Assembly (NCBI GenBank): GCA_037783415.1 | Contig: JAZGTN010000064.1 | Location: 4,265,001-4,329,000, forward strand | Direction: 5' to 3' | Length of the DNA: 64,000 nucleotides | Source of the DNA: Leptasterias polaris | Lineage: Eukaryota > Echinodermata > Asteroidea > Forcipulatida > Asteriidae | Translations under genes and position numbers: made by a program | The notes under the pieces: model-generated | The model's input: the letters and a program-made list of their open reading frames with translations, nothing else | What the model was told of the DNA's origin: nothing | Database searches by the model: none | Part shown: piece by piece, positions 39,601 through 51,600 of the stretch | Layout: every line of letters starts with the position of its first letter | How positions within the stretch are numbered: position 1 is the first letter of the stretch

Positions 39601-42600
39601 AATACCCTAGCGTGTAGAGTAGCCAGAGCTGTATTCATCAGTCACAAGAACATGGGTGAGGCAAGCATGACACTACAACTTCATCTGTCCTCAACTTAAC
39701 ATCCACATGCATTCAAGTTTCAAAATGGTCAAGCAACAAATTTATTTCATCAAAGCTTTTAAATCACAAGGCAGCCAGGCTCTGACAGCGACGCCCACGT
39801 TATTACATCCTAAATTATTTTTGCGTCGCCTTTATGATCTTGTCATAAGCTCATTCTAATAAAAGTGGACAGATTGTTTACAGTGCATTTGTGAAGCAAT
39901 TAACTTGCTATATTAGCATAGGATGGAGTTGGTAAACAGTAGCTTTGTGATTATACTGCCTTTTTGTATCCATTTAGTAACAATATTCTAGCCTAATTTG
40001 ATTGCAAACATTGCTGACTGGTGGGTACTTATTAAAAGCTTGTCCTGTAAAGGGAGACTTTTCCAGACACAAGGTGGCAGTAGACTTATTGGGGTGAGTT
40101 GATTCTCACTTTAATGCAAGGAGTAACTGTTGTGAACTGTTATCAAGGAAATGCAAACTTCTAGTACCCCTTGTTTTTGTATGCTTGAAAAGTTTTGATT
40201 GATCGAGCACCCACCTCCACCCCTATCGCCTTGGCCCTTGAGAATTTGAGAAATACAGTGCCTACTGTAGTGCGTAAAGAAACCATTATGTTATCAGTGG
40301 TTCCTTTTGCAAAGTTTAGTGTAGATTTTATGTAACACTTGACGGTGTTCATACTGCGTGTACGTCAGAAATAAAGTCCCGACAATCATTTGACTTGAGA
40401 CAACCAAACAAAAAATAATGATGAGTTCATCAACTAAGTTATGAGTAGGAGCAGATCTTGTGAGTAAATTATGTGTAACATGATGATTAACGGCAGCCAT
40501 GCTGCTGTTAAGGTAAAGAAGTGAACAATGAAAAAGCAGGTACTTTTACTGTGCTTTGCACAATGTCTGTTTGGTAGTGGGGGTGCACACAATTGCTTAC
40601 GGTTTTGATGTTGTCCTTTTCCATGATGTTGTTGGTGCTGCTGCAACTGCACTTGTTGCTGTTGCTGTTGTTGCTGTTGAACCTGAACCTGCTGTCGATT
40701 TTGCTGTGGCGTTTCCTGCTGCAGCTCCATTTCTTTGTCTGGATGTTGCAGTTGTTTGTTTTGCTGTTTGGAAGGCTGCACTACTTCCTGCTGCTGTTGT
40801 TGCTGGTGCTGCTGTTGTTGTTGTTGCCGGTTCTGCTGTGACTGCTGCTGTTCTGGATGAAGCTGTTGCTCATTCTGTTTCTGACACCCATGACGATCTT
40901 CATCGGAAAGCACACATGTAGCTCCCTGGTCATTGTTGGTATTAGTTTGGCTTGCTTTAGATGTACTTAACGAGTCAGTGTTGCAGTGGATTGGGTTTGG
41001 CTGTCAGCACCCGCCGTAATTAAGACAGATACTACCCAAATCACCGACACCAAATAAAACACTTTAGGCTCCTTCTTTTAGTTATTAATATTTACATTAT
41101 GTATTTACAATTGTTCAATAATTCCGTTCTAAATTCTACTCAATTTCAATCGTATTCGATTCCAAATCCTATTCCAAATCACTTATGAATTCAACTCAGA
41201 TTCTACTTCTACTTAAACCCAATTTCAATCGTATTCGATTCCACATCCTATTCCAAATCACTTATGAATTCAACTCAGATTCTACTTAATTTCAATCGTA
41301 TTCAATTCAATCAACAATACTTCATTTCACTTCACTTCTTACTAAACGATTCACCGAAACTATGTTAATTTCTAAACTAAATACTTTCGGCTTTAATCTC
41401 CATTATTATTAGTGAAAATGTTCTCGTACTCAACAAACGACGCTCATACTCTTAGCCAACTATGCGGTCCTCCGTCCTGTCGTTGTCTCTAGGCTTAAAA
41501 GCCAATGTCCACTGGCTCCGAGTGGCTTTAAATGGTTACCTCAATGTAAAATCATCTCTCCCATCCTTTAACTTTATTCCCTGGTCGAGTTCTGCCGACT
41601 TAACTGGTCTGGCCCTTCGACGTATAGCGTCCATTGGACGAGCTTAACAATCTGGCAATATCTGCCGTCCCTTGGCCATCTTGGCGTAGACTCTTTGCCA
41701 TCTAAACAATAGAGTTTGTAATAATAATAACACATAATACTGTAAGATGATTGACTATGGCCCTCATAAATAACCTTGAACTGAAATATAGCTTTGGAAT
41801 ACAGCGCAACTATTACAACTTTCTCAAGTGTTTCAAGCAAATGAAATATTATTTCTTATAATAGCAAAACAACACCATATAAATTAATATTGATTTAAAC
41901 ACAACATTTCTGGGTGGAAATCTTCACACAAAAATGCACTGAAAATATCGCAGTAACGTAACAAATTAAGCTGGTTAACTTACAATCAATCCTTGGTGGT
42001 TCTGCCCCGCCGAATATCTGATTCTCCGTTTGATGAACAATTTCACCTTTGGAATTACTTAATATTAATGGCTCACAATTTGGGCCAGGCATTTAGAGTT
42101 GCCGGCACAACTCTAACTACGATGCTGCTGACAAATCACGAATATCAGATGAAAACAGAGTGGCTGGGCAGTATGACCTTCTTCAAGCTCTTGCTGTATA
42201 TCTCTGGCCAACACCCTAAATTTGGAATGTTGCTCTCTGGGTATTTGCCTATATCTACTTTGCATATACCTGAAATACCTGTGGTAACAGAACAAGGGAA
42301 TGAATAAAATCTTCACTCCAGTAATCCTAAACAAATGCTAACCTCAAAGGAACTAAAAGAATAACCTAAAACTTAAAGGCACCTTGCTATGTAGAAAATA
42401 CAGCTATGTAGAAAATACAGCTAGGTAGAAGTCAACAATTTTGTGACATTGGCCGTCTTCTCTTTTGTTGCTGCAGTTTGAGGTTTTCAATGTGTGCAAT
42501 CAGCTTTTGCTCATCATATATTTTCCGCTGATGTTTCCGTGCGATGCGCACCAGCAAAGTGGAAAGCACGGTCATTACTATGATAGATGGAACAGCTATG

Positions 42601-45600
42601 ATATCATAAAATACCACCATAGCAAGTTGATATGTTTCATGTGATATAAATTCCTCATAAGTAAGGGATGTTGAGTTACCAGCCACCAAGGTTGACTGTA
42701 TGACTGCCCCTATCACTCCTCCAAATAAAACTGCAGTGATCCAGCTAGCAGCAATGACAGCAGCACCTTTCTTGTATGTCATCAAGCGGATGTAGTGCAT
42801 TGGATAAGAGACTTTACAGTAGCGATCAACTGATAGAATGACAGAATTCAGACAGAAGCTGCAAAAAACAAACACTATCTGGCCAATCTGTGCTGCAAAC
42901 GTACTAACTTCAAATTCCAGATGTGTCTTATTACCTGTTAACAACATAATAGTATTACCCAAGCTGATAATTAGTTCCGTTACACATAGATTGCAGAGGA
43001 AACCGTTGGAGAGGCTGTGCAGATGACGGCTGAACAGGACGGAGAGTATGATAAATATGTAAATTGGGGCTGTTATTGAGCCTACAATTGCAAGAGCTGT
43101 GAATAAGTTAGGACCAATGCTGTTTACGTCTGAGTTAGCCATGGTTGTTTGGCACAAAATTTTGATCAAAGTCTCGCCTCTCAATCTTGAAGTTGCCAAC
43201 TTAGAGCAGCCAGGTGTGCTTCTGTTTCTGAAGAAAGTTGGTGGAACAATCCCTTCCATAAAATGGTCACTCCGTTGATTCTTTGATCTTCTATCTCATG
43301 TCTTAGAGATGTCAATGTCAAACCGCCAGTGCTGAATTCTCATGAGTTGTAGGAACAATGCTATTCTCAAAATGGTTTACCTCTCTATGAAGTGATTCTT
43401 CCATCTAAAATCTCAGAGAGTAAAATTTCACCTCACAATACCCTAGCGTGTAGAGTAGCCAGGGCTGTATCCATCAGTCACAAGAACATGGGTGAGGCAA
43501 GCATGACACTACAACTTCATCTGTCCTCAACTTAAACATCCACATGCATTCAAGTTTCAAAATGGTCAAGCAACAAATTTATTTCATCAAAGCTTTTAAA
43601 TCACAAGGCAGCCAGGCTCTGACAGCGACGCCCACGTTATTACATCCTAAATTATTTTTGCGTCGCCTTTATGATCTTGTCATAAGCTCAGTCTAATAAA
43701 AGTGGACAGATTGTTTACAGTGCATTTGTGAAGCAATTAACTTGCTATACTTATTAGCATAGAATGGAGTTGGTAAACAGTTGCTTTGTGATTATACTGC
43801 CTTTTTGTATCCATTTAGTAACAATATTCTAGCCTAATTTGATTGCAAACATTGCTGACTGGTGCGTACTTATTAAAAGCTTGTCCTGTAAAGGGAGACT
43901 TTTCCAGACACAAGGTGGCAGTAGACTTATTGGGGTGAGTTGATTCTCACTTTAATGCAAGGAGTAACTGTTGTGAACTGTTATCAAGGAAATGCAAGCT
44001 TCTAGTACCCCGTGTTTTTGTATGCTTGAAAAGTTTTGATTGATCGAGCAACCCACCCCCATCGACTTGGGCCTTGAGAATTTGAGAAATATAGTGCCTA
44101 CTGTAGTGCGTAAAGAAACCCTTATGTTATTAATTGTTCCTTTTGCAAAGTTTAGTGTAGATTTTATGTAACACTTGACGGTGTTCATACTGCGTGTACG
44201 TCAGAAATAATGTCCCGACAATCATTTGACTTACAGCAACCAAACAAAAAATAATGTTGAGTTCATAAACTAAGTTATGAGTAGCTGCAGATCTTGTGAA
44301 GTAAAGTGTGTTTAACATGATGATTACCGGCAGCCATGCTGCTGTTAAGGTAAAGAAGTGAACAATGAAAAAGCAGGTACTTTTACTGTGCTTTGCACAA
44401 TGTCTGTTTGGTAGTGGGGGTGCACACAACTGCTTACGGTTTTGATGTTGTCCTTTTCCATGATGTTGTTGGTGCTGCTGCAACTGCACTTGTTGCTGTT
44501 GTTGCTGTTGTTGCTGTTGAACCTGAACCTGCTGTCGATTTTGCTGTGGCGTTTCCTGCTGCAGCTCCATTTCTTTGTCTGGATGTTGCAGTTGTTTGTT
44601 TTGCTGTTTGGAAGGCTGCACTACTTCCTGCTGCTGTTGTTGCTGGTGCTGGTGTTGTTGTTGCCGGTTCTGCTGTGACTGCTGCTGTTCTGGATGAAGC
44701 TGTTGCTCATTCTGTTTCTGACACCCATGACGATCTTCATCGGAAAGCACACATGTAGCTCCCTGGTCTTTGTTGGTATTAGTTTGGCTTGCTTTAGATG
44801 TACTTAACAAGTCAGTGTTGCAGTGGATTGGGTTTGGCCGTCTTCTGTTTTGTTGCTGCAGTTTGAGGTTTTCAATGTGTGCAATCAGCTTTTGCTCATC
44901 ATATATTTTCCGCTGATGTTTCCTTGCGATGCGCACCAGCAAAGTGGAAAGCACGGTCATTACTATGATAGATGGAACAGCTATGATATCAAAAAATACC
45001 ACCATAGCAAGTTGATATGTTTCATGTGATATTAATTTCTCATAAGGTATGGATGTTGAGTTACCAGCCACCAAGGGTGAATGTGTGACTGCCCCCATCA
45101 ATACTCCAAATAAAACTGCAGTGATCCAGCTAGCAGCAATGACTGCAGCACCTTTCCTGTATGTCATCAGGCGGATGTAGTGCATTGGATAAGAGACTTT
45201 ACAGTAGCGATCTACTGATAGAATGACAGAATTCAGACAAAAGCTGCAAAAAACAAACACTATCTGGCCAATCTCTGCTCCAAACGTACTAACTTCAAAT
45301 TCCAGATGTGTCTTATTACCTGTTGAGAACATAATAGTATTACCTAAGCTCATGATCAGTTCAGTTATGCATAAATTGCAGAGGAAACCGTTGGAGACGC
45401 TGTGCAGATGACGGCTGAACAGGACGGAGAGTATGATAAATATGTAAATTGGGGCTGTTATTGAGCCTACAATTGCAAGAGCTGTGAATAAGTTAGGACC
45501 AATGCTGTTTACATCTGAATTAGCCATGGTTGTTTGGCACAAAATTTTGATCAAAGTCTCGCCTCTCAATCTTGGAGGTTGCCAGCTTAGAGCAGCCAGG

Positions 45601-48600
45601 TGTGCTTCTGTTTCTGAAGAAAGTTGGTGGAACAATCCCTTCAATAAAATGGTCACTCCGTTGATTCTTTGATCTTCAATCTCATGTGTTAGAGATATCA
45701 ATGTCAAACCGCCAGTGCTGAATTCTCATGAGTTGTAGGAACAATGCTATTCTCAAAATGGTTTACCTCTCTATGAAGTGATTCTTCCATCTAAAATCTC
45801 AGAGAGTAAAATTTCACCTCACAATACCCTAGCGTGTAGAGTAGCCAGGGCTGTATCCATCAGTCACAAGAACATGGGTGAGGCAAGCATGACACTACAA
45901 CTTCATCTGTCCTCAACATAAACATCCACATGTGCACTCAGGTTTCAAAATGGTCAAGCAACAGATTTACTTAATTAAGCAAAGCTTTTAAATCACAAGG
46001 CAGCCAGGCTCTGACAGCGACGCCCACGTTATCACATCCCAAATTATTTTTGCGTAGCCTTAATGATCTTGTCATTGATAAGCTCAGTCTAATAAAGGTG
46101 GACAGATTGTTTACATTGCATTGATGAAGCCATTATCTTGCTATGCTCATCAGTGTAGAGGATGGAGTTGGTAAACAGTAGTTGTGATTATACTGCCTTT
46201 TTTGTATCCATTTAGTAACAATATTCTAGCCTAATTTGATTGCAAACATTGCTGACTGGTGGGTTAAAAGCCTGTTCTATGTGAGTAATGGGAGACTTTT
46301 CCAGACACAAGGTGGCAGTAGACCTATTGGGGTTAGTTGATTCTCACTTTAATGCAAGGAGCAACTGTTGTGAATGTGAACTGTTATCAAGGAAATGCAA
46401 ACTTCTAGTACCCCTTGTTTTTGTAGAGACACGGGAAGGAGGCCGGTCCTCTATTTAAAAAGGACGAGGATTCACCAGAAGAAGACAATACAATACAACA
46501 AACAAATTCTACATGATGACGTGTTAAATATAAAACAATGGTCTCTGTACTGATTTTAATCCAAATCCAATGCAACACCGCACATTGAATACAAAATAGC
46601 AAATACAATTTACAAATGCACACAGTCACTTCATCACAGTAAAGCTAAAGGGCAAAAGGTCACAAGGTCAGTTTACCACGAGGCTGGTTACACACACAGA
46701 CACAGGTTTACAATACACACTGTGATTGAAAAGGCTTCATAAAAGACGATCTTTCTATAATCAAAAGATAATTTAAGTTAAAAGTGATACTCACAGGGAG
46801 TTCTAGGACATATATCCCTCCCAGATTAATGTTACTTGGAGCTTGGCCAGAGCCATGCTCCCCACAAAATACAGAGAAATACGGACCAAAATTATATGTG
46901 CTCTCTCTTGCTTGAACGCTAAATTGGAAAAGAGAGACTGGGTCGACAGGTCGCGACCCCAAAGTAAACTTTTCACAATAATCAACACTGAGGGCGCACT
47001 TGGGCTCCCTACAGTATGCTTGAAAAGTTTTGATCGATCGAGCACCCACCTCCAACCCCATCGACTTGGGCCTTGAGAATTTGAGAAATATAGTGCCTAC
47101 TGTAGTGCGTAAAGAAACCATTATGTCTATGTTATTAATTGTTCTTTTTGCAAAGTTTAGTGTAGATTTTATGTAACACTTGACGATGTGATAATATCCC
47201 ACTCCAAAAAGGTACATTTAAGTGCCAAATAGTGGCTCAAATTGCACGACAGAGCATCTAGGACCCAAAGTTTTCTGGGGCCCTTAAGCGGGCCCCAGAC
47301 CCCACGCCGTAATTTCTTCGGAAAAAAATCCAGCACCCCCTTGCAAAACTGTGCTCTCGCAGGCCTGTAAATGGGGGCTGCTATTGAGCTCACAATCCCA
47401 AGAGCTGTGAATAAGTGAGAAACACCCGAGTTAGCCATGGTTGTTTGACAAAAAATTTCAATCAAAGTCTAATCTCTCAATCTCGGAGGTTACCAGATTA
47501 GAGCAGCCAGTTGTGCTTCTGTTTTACAGAAAAAGTTGGTGGAACATTCCTTTCCATAAAATGGTCACCAATCTGTTGATTCTTTGATCTTCTATCTCAT
47601 GTCTTAGAGATATCAATGTCAAACCGCCAGTGCTGAATTCTCATGAGTTGTAGGAACAAGTACTAAATTCCTTGGTATAAGAATTGATGAAAAATTGTCT
47701 TGGAAAAGTCATATTAATGATGTTGCGAGTAAAATATCAAAGAATATTGGTATAATTAATCGTCTAAAGAAATTTTTACCAAGCCATGTCTTATTAACTC
47801 TATATAATTGTTTTGTTCTTCCCTATTTAAGTTACTCAGTTCTTACTTGGGGTGGTTTACCTACACAATGTAATAGGCTTCTTACTTTACAAAAGCGAGC
47901 TGTTAGGATCATTTCTAACGCTGGTTTTCTTGATCATACTGCTGCATTATTTTGTAATCTTAAATTGTTAAAATTTAATGATCTTTATCATTTGAAATTA
48001 GGTAAATTTATGTACAAGTACATGAGTAATGCATTACCACCTTGTTTTAGCTCATTTTTTACTCTAACTACTGGCATTCATTCATACAAAACTCGAAGCA
48101 CTTCAAAGAAAAATCTTTTTGTTTCTCGCAACCGAACCTCAATGTATAAAAACAGCCTTGTTCAACGCGGTGTTACATACTGGAATAATTTGGATGGTTC
48201 TGTTAAATTTGCAATCACTCTACCTATATTCTCAAAAAAATTAAAACAATTACTACTCAATGCATATTCATTATAATTATTTCATGGCTTACTTTTGGTA
48301 TATTGTTGATACACCTACATTTGTTCGTCTGTCCTTGTAGTCCCTTGTCTTTGTGAGTCTTATTGTTTTGTTAGTCTGTCAATAGGTTAGGGTACAAAAG
48401 CCAAGGCTTCACCCAATCCTAAGTTTTGCCCTTCTGACTTGTTAATAATTTTGGCTACTGTTTATAACTGCCACTGTTAATATTTATGATAAACCAATGA
48501 TGTATTATATCATGTGAGGGCAATACCGAAATAAATGTTTATTGAATTGAATTGAATTGAATTGAATTGAATTGAATTGAATTGAATGCTATTCTCAAAA

Positions 48601-51600
48601 TGGTTTACCTCTCTATGAAGTGATTCTTCCATCTAAAATCTCAGAGAGTAAAATTTCACCTCACAATCCCCTAGCGTGTAGAGTAGCCAGGGCTGTATCC
48701 ATCAGTCACAAGAACATGGGTGAGGCAAGCATGACATTAGAACTTCATCTGTCCTCAACTTAAACATCCACATATGCACTCAAGTTTCAAAATGGTCAAG
48801 CAACAAATTTATTTCATCAAAGCTTTTAAATCACAAGGCAGCCAGGCTCTGACAGCGACGCCCACGTTATTACATCCCAATTTATTTTTGCGTCGCCTTT
48901 ATGATCTTGTCATAAGCTCAGTCTAATAAAAGTGGACAGATTGTTTACAGTGCATTTGTGAAGCAATTAACTTGCTATATTAGCATAGGATGGAGTTGGT
49001 AAACAGTTGCTTTGTGATTATATTGCCTTTTTGTATCCATTTAGTAACAATATTCTAGCCTAATTTGATTGCAAACATTGCTGACTGGTGGGTACTTATT
49101 AAAAGCTTGTCCTGTAAAGGGAGACTTTTCCAGACACAAGGTGGCAGTAGACTTATTGGGGTGAGTTGATTCTCACTTTAATGCAAGGAGTAACTGTTGT
49201 GAACTGTTATCAAGGAAATGCAAGCTTCTAGTACCCCGTGTTTTTGTATGCTTGAAAAGTTTTGATTGATCGAGCAACCCACCCCCATCGACTTGGGCCT
49301 TGAGAATTTGAGAAATATAGTGCCTACTGTAGTGCGTAAAGAAACCCTTATGTTATTAATTGTTCCTTTTGCAAAGTTTAGTGTAGATTTTATGTAACAC
49401 TTGACGGTGTTCATACTGCGTGTACGTCAGAAATAAAGTCCCGACAATCATTTGACTTAAAGCAACCAAACAAAAAATAATGTTGAGTTCATAAACTAAG
49501 TTATGAGTAGCTGCAGATCTTGTGAAGTAAAGTGTGTTTAACATGATGATTACCGGCAGCCAAGCTGCTGTTAAGGTAAAGAAGTGAACAATGAAAAAGC
49601 AGGTACTTTTACTGTGCTTTGCACAATGTCTGTTTGGTAGTGGGGGTGCACACAACTGCTTACGGTTTTGATGTTGTCCTTTTCCATGATGTTGTTGGTG
49701 CTGCTGCAACTGCACTTGTTGCTGTTGTTGCTGTTGTTGCTGTTGAACCTGAACCTGCTGTCGATTTTGCTGTGGCGTTTCCTGCTGCAGCTCCATTTCT
49801 TTGTCTGGATGTTGCAGTTGTTTGTTTTGCTGTTTGGAAGGCTGCACTACTTCCTGCTGCTGTTGTTGCTGGTGCTGGTGTTGTTGTTGTTGCCGGTTCT
49901 GCTGTGACTGCTGCTGTTCTGGATGAAGCTGTTGCTCATTCTTTTTCTGACACCCATGGCAATCTTCATCGGAAAGCACACATGTAGCTCCCTGGTCTTT
50001 GTTGGTATTAGTTTGGCTTGCTTTAGATGTACTTAACAAGTCAGTGTTGCAGTGGATTGGGTTTGGCCGTCTTCTGTTTTGTTGCTGAAGTTTGAGGTTT
50101 TCAATGTGTGCAATCAGCTTTTGCTCATCATATATTTTCTGCTGATGTTTCCGTGCGATGCGCACCAGCAAAGTGGAAAGCACGGTCATTACTATGATAG
50201 ATGGAACAGCTATGATATCAAAAAATACCACCATAGCAAGTTGATATGTTTCATGTGATATTAATTTCTCATAAGGTATGGATGTTGAGTTACCAGCCAC
50301 CAAGGGTGAATGTGTGACTGCCCCCATCAATACTCCAAATAAAACTGCAGTGATCCAGCTAGCAGCAATGACAGCAGCACCTTTCCTGTATGTCATCAGG
50401 CGGATGTAGTGCATTGGATAAGAGACTTTACAGTAGCGATCTACTGATAGAATGACAGAATTCAGACAAAAGCTGCAAAAAACAAACACTATCTGGCCAA
50501 TCTCTGCTCCAAACGTACTAACTTCAAATTCCAGATGTGTCTTATTACCTGTTGAGAACATAATAGTATTACCTAAGCTCATGATCAGTTCAGTTATGCA
50601 TAAATTGCAGAGGAAACCGTTGGAGACGCTGTGCAGATGACGGCTGAACAGGACGGAGAGTATGATAAATATGTAAATTGGGGCTGTTATTGAGCCTACA
50701 ATTGCAAGAGCTGTGAATAAGTTAGGACCAATGCTGTTTACGTCTGAATTAGCCATGGTTGTTTGGCACAAAATTTTGATCAAAGTCTCTCCTCTCAATC
50801 TTGGAGGTTGCCAGCTTAGAGCAGCCAGGTGTGCTTCTGTTTCTGAAGAAAGTTGGTGGAACAATCCCTTCAATAAAATGGTCACTCCGTTGATTCTTTG
50901 ATCTTCTATCTCATGTCTTAGAGATGCCAATGTCAAACCGCCAGTGCTGAATTCTCATAAGGTGTAGGAACAATGCTATTCTCAAAATGGTTTACCTCTC
51001 TATGAAGTGATTCTTCCATCTAAAATCTCAGAGAGTAAATTTCACCTCACAATACCCTAGCGTGTAGAGTAGCCAGGGCTGTATTCATCAGTCACAAGAA
51101 CATGGGTGAGGCAAGCATGACATTACAACTTCATCTGTCCTCAACTTAAACATCCACATGCATTCAAATTTCAAAATGGTCAAGCAACAGATTTATTTAA
51201 TTAAGCAAAGCTTTTAAATCACAAGGCAGCCAGGCTCTGACAGCGACGCCCACGTTATTACATCCCAAATTATTTTTGCGTCGCCTAAACGATCTTGTCA
51301 TAAGCTCAGTCTAATAAAAGTGGACAGATTGTTTACAGTGCATTTGTGAAGCCATTAACTTGCTATATACTTATTAGCATAGAGGATGGAGTTGGTAAAC
51401 AGTAGTTGTGATTATACTGCCTTTTTGAGCTTAATTTGACTGCAAACATTGTTGAGAACAGAGGGTGGTCAGACTAATGAGTACCAAATTTTTATAAGCT
51501 TGTCATATAAGAGTTATGGGAGGCTTTTCCAGACACAAGGTGGCAGTAGACTTATTGGTGTTACATGTAGATTAGCTCACTTTAATGCAACCAGTATCTT

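Noticed and set aside
45528..45707. 60-residue N-terminal extension of GPCR copies 5 and 7
   Set aside because: It corresponds to the non-coding 5' flank of other copies, which have stops there. The internal ATG has the ideal ACCATGG context in nearly all copies.
33361..50640. Plus-strand 62-codon ORFs starting MTEFRQK or MTEIRQK in the copies that keep TM1-TM3
   Set aside because: They recur only because the TM1-TM3 region of the GPCR is duplicated; they are shadows of the minus-strand gene.
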